Shown: positions 1-6,750 of the stretch, piece after piece
Layout: the number at the start of each line of letters is the position of its first letter
Position numbering within the stretch: the first letter of the stretch is position 1
Assembly (NCBI GenBank): GCA_014379815.1
Contig: JACMLA010000868.1
Location: forward strand, 1 to 7,035
DNA: 7,035 nt
Reading direction: 5' to 3'
Source: Bryobacteraceae bacterium
GTDB taxonomy: Bacteria; Acidobacteriota; Terriglobia; Bryobacterales; Bryobacteraceae
The notes under the pieces: model-generated
Told to the model about the DNA's origin: nothing
The model's input: only the letters and a program-made list of their open reading frames with translations
The model's database searches: none
Translations under genes and position numbers: made by a program

Positions 1-334
1 GAATGGGGTGAACTCCGGCTTTTCCGGCAGCGCGGGGAGACAGAACGAACCCGTCAAGGATTTGTACTGCCAGCCACACGCCGCCCAGAACTGCGATGCG
101 CGCATAGTCGTCGGTTGACAGATACCCGGCGAGGATCGCAACACCCAGCGACAAAATTGGCCCGAGGTAGGGAACGAGGTTCAGAATGCCACAGATAAGA
201 CCCACGACGAACCACCAGGGCATACCCGCCAAAGCAAATCCTACGACAAACAAGAGCGTGGTGATCAGCGCATTCTGCAACGTGGCCGCGACATAAGCGC
301 CGAGCGAACTGGAGATGCGGGAGATCGTATTCAT
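1..334 (-). CDS. AI-2E/PerM family membrane protein, C-terminal half only, partial at window edge
   Basis: This reading frame was found by translating the minus strand. It starts at ATG 334-332 and is open for 111 codons to the window edge. Residues about 15-37, 41-62, 60-72 and 79-97 are hydrophobic and look like membrane helices. Two short stretches are typical of the AI-2E transporter family (PF01594): NLVPYLGPI (52-60) and QILDGFVLSPRAAG (91-104), followed by the family's HP near the edge. In full-length members (about 350 residues) these motifs lie in the C-terminal half. Here the Met falls just before that half, so roughly 190 N-terminal residues are absent. The same frame upstream closes at a stop at 446-448 and offers no ATG or GTG start, so no longer form exists at this locus. 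No clear Shine-Dalgarno is seen, and the start lies 10 bases after the kinase stop, which suggests translational coupling. The family exports small molecules or ions, and the substrate here is unknown. The family call is good; whether the short product works is uncertain. Confidence 0.8.
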   Translation of the reverse strand, partial: MNTISRISSSLGAYVAATLQNALITTLLFVVGFALAGMPWWFVVGLICGILNLVPYLGPILSLGVAILAGYLSTDDYARIAVLGGVWLAVQILDGFVLSPRAAGKAGVHPI

Positions 335-344
335 CTGAGGCAGT

Positions 345-2441
345 TCACTTTGCCTGTAACACCCAGATATCGGACTGCATTTCCAGCAGTCGCGTCTCGA
401 TTCCTGAAGCCGTAGTCTGAAATCCCTGAAACAGGGGAAGCTGGCTCAAGCTGGCTAACTCAGACCTGGCGGTCGGGACCGCGACATTGGCGACCACACT
501 CTCGCTACCAGAATCCAGACGTAGATCGACCAGGTCCGCTTGTCCGTTTCTCAGGATACGGATACCGCGGATGACGCCAGGCGCGTGAACGCCATGCAAA
601 ACCCAGCAGCCTGAGCCTGTAGTTTGGCTTCGTTTCGCGGATAGCGTCAACAGCATGAGACCTTCGGTTCTGCCGACGACTGCTAAACGGTCCGCATCGA
701 CCCACTTCGGTTCGCGACCGCATTGCTTGCACACCAGTTCCGGACTCCCCGGCAGACGGACTGTAAAGATGCTGTCGTCCGGTCCTTCATAAGCTAGAGC
801 GGAACCGTCCGGCGACCACGCTGGGTTGGAGCCTGAACCTACCCGGACCCTTCCCGATCCTGACGAGGAAACAACGAACAATTCACCCGACTCTGTGACC
901 GCCGTTTGCCTTCCACTGGGAGACGGCACAGGTTCGTTGCCCTCTGACCTGGTTTCCCGTGGAGTAATGGTCCCGTCCTCACCGATAGTCACAGGACGAT
1001 ACAGGGCAGTAACGGACGTGAACGCTATCTCGCGCCCGTCGGGGGAAGACGAGGGTTGCAACTCGATTCCGGTCCCGGTCGTCAGAGCTCTGTTGCCCAG
1101 CCAGAGATGCCCTTGCCTGGATACTGCTTCTCCGTTTCGTATTTGCGATGGAGGCGGCGCTTCCTGAACCCGGCCGCCCGCCGGGCTCACGATCCAGCGG
1201 TTGCCATCAGCAGTCCGGAAGAGCACCTGAGTGGAGTCGCTGGACCAGCCCTCGACATGTGCGTCCACCGAAGTGAAGCTTAGCTGCTCGGCACGTCCCG
1301 GCCCGCGCGCCGGTTTGACGAACACCTGCAAAATGCCGTTGACCTGCGAGGAATACGCGATGCTCGCTCCGTCGGGCGACCACGAGGGCCAGGCGTCGAT
1401 TGCAGGCGAGGCCACAAACCGCCTGTACTCGGTCGCAACTGCCTGACTGCTGGGGCGTGAGAGCAGCCAGAAAGTACCTGACGCCAGCAGTACCGCAGCG
1501 CTGCCCATCACGATCCCGGCTACATGGGAGATGCGCCATTTCGGCAATCGGCCAGATGGAGGGCCCTCCCTCGCGACAGGTTCGGCAGAAGAAGCGTCCG
1601 TCAGACTGGCCCGTATGGACCGCAGTTCGCGAAGGACGTCGTGCATCGAGCCGTAGCGATGATCCGGCTCCTTATGCAGGAGCCGCTTCACCAGCCATTG
1701 GAAGAGAGGCGAGCCGATCTCAAGGGGAGGCACTTCCTCTGTGAGGATCGCGGAGAGCGAAGCCAGCGCCGTGTCCCGACGCATGGGAGCGTTTCCCGTC
1801 GCCATTTCATGCAGGATCAGGCCGAATGAAAATTGATCGGTGTAATACGAGATGCGAGTGCCGCGAGCCTGTTCGGGGCTCATATAGGCCGTTGTGCCGA
1901 GCAGCAGTCCAGGCACAGTATCGTTACCCTGCAAAGTCCGCAGCGAATCGATCCGCGCTTCTTCTGTTACTTTTGCGATACCAAAATCGAGGATCTTCAC
2001 GCGTCCGTCGCGCGTGATCATGATGTTTTCCGGTTTCAGATCGCGGTGAACAATTCCGGCGTCGTGGGCGGCCGCGATTCCCTCCGCTGTCTGAATTGCT
2101 ACGTCGAGCAGCATCCGGTAAGGCACTGCTCCTTCGTGCACCAGCCTCGCTCGCAGAGATTGTCCGTCAATCAGCTCAGTGACAATCCAGGCTATGGTGC
2201 CTTCGCGACCGGTGTCATGGACCGTCAGAATATTGGGATGATTCAGAGCGCTGACCGCCTGAGCTTCCTGCTCAAACCTGTGCAGCGCCTCTTCGCCCGC
2301 TTCGTGCATCGCGATCGTTTTGATGGCGACATCCCGGTTCAAGCGCGTGTCGCGAGCGCGATACACCTCGCCCATGGCTCCACGCCCGATCAGGGAAACC
2401 AGCTTGTAAGGGCCTAGAAGCGAATCTGCCGCGAGAGCCAT
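345..2441 (-). CDS. Membrane-anchored Hanks-type Ser/Thr protein kinase with C-terminal PD40/TolB-like propeller
   Basis: This 698-residue protein has a kinase domain at about 12-275. Visible parts are the glycine loop (GRGAMGEV, 19-26), the ATP-binding Lys41 in VAIK, the likely helix-C Glu59, the catalytic loop HRDLKPEN (132-139) with Asp134, DFG (152-154) and the activation segment end GTTAYMSPE (182-190). All key residues are present, so it should be active. A basic juxtamembrane stretch (about 298-303) precedes one membrane helix (about 306-327), which puts the kinase in the cytoplasm and the rest outside. Residues about 340-698 carry some six PD40-type beta repeats, with WSPDG-like cores near 354, 399, 465, 507, 542 and 580, forming a probable beta-propeller. 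A CxxC pair (571, 574) sits in a loop between blades. The start is ATG, with GGAA five bases upstream, 31 bases after the GH2 stop. Kinases of this layout are abundant in Acidobacteria. Its ligand and targets cannot be read from the sequence. Confidence 0.95.
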   Translation of the reverse strand: MALAADSLLGPYKLVSLIGRGAMGEVYRARDTRLNRDVAIKTIAMHEAGEEALHRFEQEAQAVSALNHPNILTVHDTGREGTIAWIVTELIDGQSLRARLVHEGAVPYRMLLDVAIQTAEGIAAAHDAGIVHRDLKPENIMITRDGRVKILDFGIAKVTEEARIDSLRTLQGNDTVPGLLLGTTAYMSPEQARGTRISYYTDQFSFGLILHEMATGNAPMRRDTALASLSAILTEEVPPLEIGSPLFQWLVKRLLHKEPDHRYGSMHDVLRELRSIRASLTDASSAEPVAREGPPSGRLPKWRISHVAGIVMGSAAVLLASGTFWLLSRPSSQAVATEYRRFVASPAIDAWPSWSPDGASIAYSSQVNGILQVFVKPARGPGRAEQLSFTSVDAHVEGWSSDSTQVLFRTADGNRWIVSPAGGRVQEAPPPSQIRNGEAVSRQGHLWLGNRALTTGTGIELQPSSSPDGREIAFTSVTALYRPVTIGEDGTITPRETRSEGNEPVPSPSGRQTAVTESGELFVVSSSGSGRVRVGSGSNPAWSPDGSALAYEGPDDSIFTVRLPGSPELVCKQCGREPKWVDADRLAVVGRTEGLMLLTLSAKRSQTTGSGCWVLHGVHAPGVIRGIRILRNGQADLVDLRLDSGSESVVANVAVPTARSELASLSQLPLFQGFQTTASGIETRLLEMQSDIWVLQAK

Positions 2442-2458
2442 CGACGTTCCGTTCCGCG

Positions 2459-2472
2459 CCTGACCTGTCAGG
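2459..2472. repeat. Short dyad in the GH2-kinase gap
   Basis: CCTGA and TCAGG form a perfect 5-bp inverted repeat around a four-base CCTG loop, directly after the GH2 stop codon and before the kinase start. The stem is short and no T-run follows it, so it is not a convincing terminator. It could be a weak RNA hairpin that tunes expression between the two genes, or chance. Confidence 0.3.
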
Positions 2473-4338
2473 TTAGCGCTTCACCTGATAATCTTCCGAT
2501 GGAATCAGGTAGCGCGCACGCTGGTGATTCATTAGCCGCTCGCGCCAGGCCCACTCCACAGAAGGTTCGCGAGACGTTCCAGGTCCCTGAACGGCGAGCA
2601 GAATATCTTCCAGCGGGAACTTGGGCGTACGGTCGGCGTACAGCAGTCCATTCGCTTCCTGATAGGTATCGGCGAACTGCGTATAGCAGAAGCCTGCCAG
2701 CACGTGGAGCGACCGGACAACGCTGATCAGTTCCATGACCTGGTCAGCAAAAGCTTCCTGTGTCTCGGACCGTGTATAACCCCACGTGGTCTTCACGTTG
2801 GCGGAAAACGCAATGCCGCCAAACTCGGTCAGCATGATTGGCTGACCCGTATGCGCCTCATCGTTTAGCAACAAGAGCCGCCCACCTGGCCGTTCGCGTT
2901 TGAAGAGCCTCGGTAGACCTTCGTCATTGCCGTACCGACGCGCAATCCGCTCGGAGTCGTGATCGTAATCGTGAATTCCGATAACGTCGGTCGCCACACT
3001 TTCCCAGCCGTCGTTACCGATCACTGGCCGCGAAGGATCCAGTGTCTTGGTGAGGTGATACATCGCCTGAACCCAGTGACGTTGCGCCGGGCTGTCCGGA
3101 AGATCGGGAACCCCCCAGGATTCATTGAACGGCACCCAGGCAATGATGCAGGGATGGCTGATATCACGCTGCATGGCGTCGAGCCATTCCCTTGTCAGAC
3201 GGTCGACGGACTGTCGGGTGAAGCGATACGCGCTGGGCATCTCTTCCCAAACCAGCAGCCCCAGCACATCCGCCCAATACAGATAGCGAGGGTCCTCAAT
3301 CTTCTGGTGCTTGCGGACACCATTGAAGCCCATATCCTTCGCGAGTTCCACGTCGCGCCGCAAAGCATCGTCGCCGGATGACGTCAAACCCGTCTCCGGC
3401 CAGTAGCCCTGATCCAGAACCATACGCAACTGGAACGGTCTTCCGTTCAGGACAAACTTGTCTCCCTGCACGGCGATGGAACGAAGGGCTGTATAGCTGT
3501 GGGCCTGGTCGATCAGCTCCCCGCGGCCGCTCCAGAGCTTCAGTTCTACTTCAATCAGGTGAGGAGTAGTGGGAGTCCACAGCAGCTCATTGCGATAGTC
3601 GTCGATTCCTGGATCGGATAGAGCAATGCGCCGGTTCACTTCCCCCGCAACCACCGTGTACGTGTCGTCGGCGATCAACTGATCTTTCGCGCTCAGCTTG
3701 ATGGTCATCCGCAGGCCGTCGCGCCGGCTGCCATGCAGATGCACTTCCACGCCGATTTCCCAGCGCTCCATCACCGGTGTAAAGCGGATGTAACCGATGT
3801 AGGTCGGGGGAACCGGCTCCAGCCATACTGTTTGCCAGATGCCCGAAGTCCTCGGATACCAGATCGAGTGCGGATTCAGTTGCCAGTCCTGTTTCCCTCT
3901 GGGTTTGGAAAGGTCTGCCGCGTCGTCGTAAGCCCGCACCACCAGTACTTGAGAGCCGCCCGGCTGGAGATACTCGGTGATGTCGACCGTCCAGGGTGTG
4001 TATCCGCCTTCGTGATTCCCGGCATACTGGCCATTCACCCAGACACAGCCGCTATGATCGACAGCACCGAAATGCAACAGAATTCGGTGATTTGCGGGTG
4101 GAGTTTCAATCGTAACGGTCCGCTGATACCAGCACGCCCGAAAAAAGCCCGTATTTCCGATTCCGCTTGCCGGGGTTTCTGGCGAATAAGGAACCTCAAT
4201 CGTGGCACTCCATTGCACCTGATCCGGAGTTCGCCATACTGCGTCGGGGTCAACCGCAAACTCCCAGGGCCCGTTTAGGCTTGTCCAGTTAGGACGCTCC
4301 AGCTGAGGTCGTGGGTAGCCATGCGTTGAAAGTTCCAT
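2473..4338 (-). CDS. Glycoside hydrolase family 2 protein (beta-galactosidase-like, substrate uncertain)
   Basis: This 621-residue protein has the three-part GH2 layout. A sugar-binding jelly-roll domain spans about 12-176, with LNGPWEF (21-27) and a GIWQTVWLEP block (166-175). An immunoglobulin-like domain spans about 178-286, and a TIM barrel about 288-590. The acid/base is Glu406 in FNESW (404-408) and the nucleophile is Glu505 in TEFGG (504-508), as expected for retaining GH2 enzymes. The block GLLYADRTPK (564-573) aligns with the GIFTRDRKPK region of beta-glucuronidases. The uronate-recognising NxK that precedes it in those enzymes reads EAN here (561-563), which argues against glucuronidase. 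No signal peptide or membrane helix is visible, so it is probably cytoplasmic. The first conserved residues begin near position 9, which supports this ATG, though no good ribosome binding site is seen. It starts 53 bases after the E1 stop. Beta-galactosidase or another exo-glycosidase is plausible; the substrate cannot be fixed. Confidence 0.93.
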   Translation of the reverse strand: MELSTHGYPRPQLERPNWTSLNGPWEFAVDPDAVWRTPDQVQWSATIEVPYSPETPASGIGNTGFFRACWYQRTVTIETPPANHRILLHFGAVDHSGCVWVNGQYAGNHEGGYTPWTVDITEYLQPGGSQVLVVRAYDDAADLSKPRGKQDWQLNPHSIWYPRTSGIWQTVWLEPVPPTYIGYIRFTPVMERWEIGVEVHLHGSRRDGLRMTIKLSAKDQLIADDTYTVVAGEVNRRIALSDPGIDDYRNELLWTPTTPHLIEVELKLWSGRGELIDQAHSYTALRSIAVQGDKFVLNGRPFQLRMVLDQGYWPETGLTSSGDDALRRDVELAKDMGFNGVRKHQKIEDPRYLYWADVLGLLVWEEMPSAYRFTRQSVDRLTREWLDAMQRDISHPCIIAWVPFNESWGVPDLPDSPAQRHWVQAMYHLTKTLDPSRPVIGNDGWESVATDVIGIHDYDHDSERIARRYGNDEGLPRLFKRERPGGRLLLLNDEAHTGQPIMLTEFGGIAFSANVKTTWGYTRSETQEAFADQVMELISVVRSLHVLAGFCYTQFADTYQEANGLLYADRTPKFPLEDILLAVQGPGTSREPSVEWAWRERLMNHQRARYLIPSEDYQVKR

Positions 4339-4391
4339 TTATGGGTGATGTCCAGAAGACGCGGCAGGTCCTGGGCTGTTTCGTTAAGCCG

Positions 4392-6497
4392 TCAATAGTG
4401 CAGGATCCGTTCGGCTTCCTTCACCAGATCGTCAGATTGCGGCAGGATCTCATTTTCGAGGTTGGGGTTGTAGGCCACCCACGTGTCCATCGCGCCAATC
4501 CGTCCTACCGGCGCATCGAGATTGCCGAATAATTCGCTGGCAATGCGAGCCGAAATTTCTGCGCCATAGCCCCACGAAAGGCAGTCTTCATGCGCAACCA
4601 TGACCCGGCTTGTCTTCTCAACAGACTGCCTGATTGCAGGCCAGTCATAGGGGGAAAGCGACCGCAGGTCGATAACCTCAACGCTGGTGCCCGGGTTCCG
4701 CTGTTCGATTTGCTGAGCTGCGTACAAGGCGCGGAATACCAGAAATCCGTAGGTAATAATCGTCAGCGAACGCCCCTGTTTTGCCACGCTCGCCTTGCCA
4801 AAAGGAATCGTGTAATCCGGTCCGGGATGTGCCGAGCGGTTGTATGGTTCACGATACAGCCGCTTATGTTCCAGGAATAATACCGGATCGTCACACCTGA
4901 TGGCGGTCCTCAGCAAGCCCGAAGCATCCAGCGAATTGGACGGAAATACCACCCGCAATCCGGGGATGTGCGTGAAAAAGACTTCGCCACACTGGCTGTG
5001 GTAGATCGCACCGCCGTTAAGATAGCCACCGATCGCCACGCGGATCACCATGGGACAGGAAAACCCGTTGTTGGAACGCCAGCGGATGGTCGCCAGTTCG
5101 TCCCGGATCTGCATCATGGCTGGCCAGATGTAGTCGAAAAACTGGATCTCCGGGACCGGCTTCAAACCCCGTGTGGCCATGCCGATTGCGCGGCCAATAA
5201 TGCAAGCTTCCGCAATGGGAGTATTGAAACACCGCTTACGGCCAAACTGAATCTGCAGCCCGGCGGTGGCTTTGAAAACGCCGCCCTTGCCTTTAACCTC
5301 ACTCAGATTCTCTTCGCGGCTGCAATCGGCAACATCTTCCCCGAAAACGAGAACCGAATGATCCCGCCGCATCTCTTCCGCAAGCGTCAGGTTGATTTCA
5401 TCCACCATCGTGCGCGGTTCTCCGGCAAACACGGGAGCGGCTTCGAAGTCAGATGAGGTCGGGTCAATCCGGGGAGAATACAGAAAGCGGAGAGTAGTTC
5501 CATTTTCCGGCGGGGCCGCCCCCAGAACTGTTCTGGTCGCGTCCTCTAACTCCCGATCGGCGTCCGCAATGATGCTGGCAAGTTCTTCCCGGCTCGCAAT
5601 ACCCTGTTCGATCAGCCAGTCCGGATAGCGGACCAGAGGATCCCGTTCAGCTTCCGCGGACCGCTCACGCGCCGTTTTGTAGAGCCGCTCGTCGTCGGAC
5701 AACGAGTGCGAATAGGGCCGGATCACATGTGCGTGGACCATCGCGGGACCCCGTCTTTGCCGGCAATGCTCGGTTGCTTCCGCCAGCGCCGTCCAGCACG
5801 CAACGAAATCTGTCCCGTCTGTTTCGGTGACGAATAGTCCCGGAAAGCCCTTAACCAGCGCTGAGATGCTTCCCCCCGTGGTCTGGCATTCCACAGGTGT
5901 CGAGATGGCGAAGCCGTTGTCCTCGACCAGAAACAGCAGGGGCAGAGCTTCCAGGCACGCGACGTTCAGAGCCTCCCAGAACTCCCCTTCGCTCGTCGCT
6001 CCTTCGCCTGTACAAACGAGTGTTACTTCGTCGCTGTGAGGGTGCAGATAAGAGGCGGCGTTCGCGCAGCCAACAGCCTGTACGAACTGAGTTCCGGTCG
6101 GAGAGGATCCGGTCACTATGTGGAGGTCAGGGGAGCTCCAGTGAGAGGGCATCTGCCGCCCCCCGGATGCCTTGTCCGACCCTGCGCCAACAGCCTGAAG
6201 CAGCATGTCTTCCGCAGTGACACCAAGGGCCAGGCAGAGCGCCCGGTCGCGGTAGTAAGGATAGAACCAGTCGTAGCCGGGTCTTAAGTTCATCGCAGCT
6301 GCAATCTGCGCTGCCTCGTGGCCTGCCCCGCTTACCTGAAAGTAGATCTTGTTTTGCCGCTTGAGGGTGATTTCCCGGTCATCGATGCGGCGCGAGAGAT
6401 ACATCAGCCGGAAGGCACGCACGAGGGATTCACGGTCGAGACCGGTTCGAAGTGCAGGCAGATCGAGTGTTTCGGAACCAGTTACAGGTGTGACCAT
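4392..6497 (-). CDS. Fused alpha-beta 2-oxoacid dehydrogenase E1 (branched-chain/2-oxoisovalerate type)
   Basis: One 701-residue chain holds both E1 subunits. The alpha half (about 20-340) has the thiamine diphosphate motif starting GEG (164-166) and ending at Asn194 in [10 protein letters not shown]. The Glu165-Asn194 spacing fits the metal ligands of this fold, and GEG rather than GDG is also found in mammalian BCKDH E1-alpha. The loop [10 protein letters not shown] (264-273) matches the regulated loop of that enzyme. The beta half (about 361-701) has GED (386-388) with the likely cofactor-activating Glu387, HSQ (500-502) and [11 protein letters not shown] (510-520). The linker near 340-362 joins two halves of normal size. 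The enzyme should decarboxylate a 2-oxo acid, probably branched-chain, and pass the acyl group to an E2 lipoyl protein; neither E2 nor E3 is in the window. GGAGGA lies about 13 bases before the ATG, a rather long spacing, but no other in-frame ATG, GTG or TTG is close upstream. Branched-chain specificity is inferred; pyruvate or acetoin cannot be excluded. Confidence 0.92.
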   Translation of the reverse strand: MVTPVTGSETLDLPALRTGLDRESLVRAFRLMYLSRRIDDREITLKRQNKIYFQVSGAGHEAAQIAAAMNLRPGYDWFYPYYRDRALCLALGVTAEDMLLQAVGAGSDKASGGRQMPSHWSSPDLHIVTGSSPTGTQFVQAVGCANAASYLHPHSDEVTLVCTGEGATSEGEFWEALNVACLEALPLLFLVEDNGFAISTPVECQTTGGSISALVKGFPGLFVTETDGTDFVACWTALAEATEHCRQRRGPAMVHAHVIRPYSHSLSDDERLYKTARERSAEAERDPLVRYPDWLIEQGIASREELASIIADADRELEDATRTVLGAAPPENGTTLRFLYSPRIDPTSSDFEAAPVFAGEPRTMVDEINLTLAEEMRRDHSVLVFGEDVADCSREENLSEVKGKGGVFKATAGLQIQFGRKRCFNTPIAEACIIGRAIGMATRGLKPVPEIQFFDYIWPAMMQIRDELATIRWRSNNGFSCPMVIRVAIGGYLNGGAIYHSQCGEVFFTHIPGLRVVFPSNSLDASGLLRTAIRCDDPVLFLEHKRLYREPYNRSAHPGPDYTIPFGKASVAKQGRSLTIITYGFLVFRALYAAQQIEQRNPGTSVEVIDLRSLSPYDWPAIRQSVEKTSRVMVAHEDCLSWGYGAEISARIASELFGNLDAPVGRIGAMDTWVAYNPNLENEILPQSDDLVKEAERILHY

Positions 6498-6577
6498 TCC
6501 TGGACGGCGTTCCTCCGTTGTCAGTGTAACTGAACCGCAAAGGGCGAAAATCGACTGCCGAGCAGTACTTCAGACGA

Positions 6578-6587
6578 GTGCCGGCAC
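6578..6587. repeat. Perfect 10-bp palindrome, possible operator
   Basis: GTGCCGGCAC reads the same on both strands and lies about 80 bases upstream of the citrate synthase -10 and about 80 bases upstream of the E1 start. Such a position suits a transcription factor that acts on both divergent genes. GC-rich 10-bp palindromes also occur by chance, and no regulator gene lies in the window. Confidence 0.35.
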
Positions 6588-6588
6588 A

Positions 6589-6607
6589 GCCTGCGTGTAT
6601 TGCAGGC
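6589..6607. repeat. 6-bp inverted repeat with 7-base spacer next to the palindrome
   Basis: GCCTGC and GCAGGC are perfect inverted repeats around GTGTATT. The element begins one base after the 10-bp palindrome, so the two form a compact dyad cluster of about 30 bases. It may be a second operator half. It has no T-run and so is not an intrinsic terminator. Confidence 0.35.
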
Positions 6608-6664
6608 AGCTTCGAAACGCATTCGCCAAAAAAGCAGATTTACGCTCTCTGGTAGCAACCTGCT

Positions 6665-6673
6665 TGATATAAT
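6665..6673 (+). promoter_or_regulatory. Extended -10 promoter for the citrate synthase gene
   Basis: TGATATAAT is an exact match to the TGnTATAAT extended -10 consensus; the hexamer is at 6668-6673. No TTGACA-like box sits 16-18 bases upstream, which is common for extended -10 promoters. An A/T-rich stretch (6628-6642) lies further upstream. Transcription would start near 6680 and give a leader of about 70 bases before the ATG at 6751. It is the best promoter match I found in the intergenic region. Confidence 0.65.
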
Positions 6674-6691
6674 CGCAACGTCACACGCCGC

Positions 6692-6721
6692 CAGCTTGCA
6701 TCTGGTAAAGGTAACAAGCTG
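6692..6721 (+). other. 7-bp stem-loop in the citrate synthase leader
   Basis: CAGCTTG (6692-6698) pairs perfectly with CAAGCTG (6715-6721) around a 16-base loop. It would lie in the leader RNA downstream of the predicted start near 6680 and ends 20 bases before the ribosome binding site. No known riboswitch or T-box pattern is recognised. It could affect mRNA stability, bind a protein, or be chance. Confidence 0.35.
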
Positions 6722-6741
6722 AATCAGTTCACGAAAAAGTT

Positions 6742-6747
6742 GAGGAG
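6742..6747 (+). promoter_or_regulatory. Ribosome binding site of the citrate synthase gene
   Basis: GAGGAG ends three bases before the ATG at 6751 and is strongly complementary to the 16S rRNA tail. It is the strongest such site in the window and fixes the start of the plus-strand gene. Confidence 0.75.
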
Positions 6748-6750
6748 AAC

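Larger units (their letters stand above)
6498..6750. other. Divergent intergenic control region between E1 and citrate synthase genes
   Basis: These 253 bases separate divergently transcribed genes. On the plus strand they hold an extended -10 promoter, a leader hairpin and a ribosome binding site for the citrate synthase gene. In the middle lie two adjacent dyads and an A-run (6628-6633). For the minus-strand E1 gene only a GGAGGA ribosome binding motif near 6511-6516 is visible, and no good sigma-70 promoter was found. No small ORF with a credible start and ribosome site was seen on either strand. Confidence 0.7.

Noticed and set aside
345..448. Extending the AI-2E-type frame upstream into the kinase gene, or a kinase-transporter fusion
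   Set aside because: The frame is closed by a stop at 446-448, holds no ATG or GTG before 334, and the kinase ends in its own frame with the typical DIWVLQ tail and a stop.
1833..2417. A 194-residue plus-strand open frame opposite the kinase N-terminus
   Set aside because: It lies wholly antisense to the conserved kinase domain, has no recognisable domain or ribosome binding site, and long antisense frames are common in GC-rich coding DNA.
3733..4278. A 181-residue plus-strand open frame opposite the GH2 N-terminal domain
   Set aside because: It is antisense to a well-conserved domain and its translation has no recognisable family, so it is treated as a shadow frame.
4365..4373. CAGGTCCTG dyad in the 53-base gap between E1 and GH2
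   Set aside because: It has only a 4-bp arm with a one-base centre, there is no T-run, and such motifs are frequent by chance.
4968..5456. A 162-residue plus-strand open frame opposite the E1 beta half
   Set aside because: It mirrors conserved E1 codons, has no ribosome binding site, and shows no domain.
6523..6551. A possible minus-strand promoter for the E1 gene (TACACT with TTTTCG 16 bases upstream)
   Set aside because: The -10 matches at four of six bases and the -35 at only three of six. Transcription would begin at or within the ribosome binding motif, so it is too weak to call.
6655..6679. GCAAC direct repeats 20 bases apart flanking the -10 element
   Set aside because: Five-base repeats are too short to support an operator call without conservation data.
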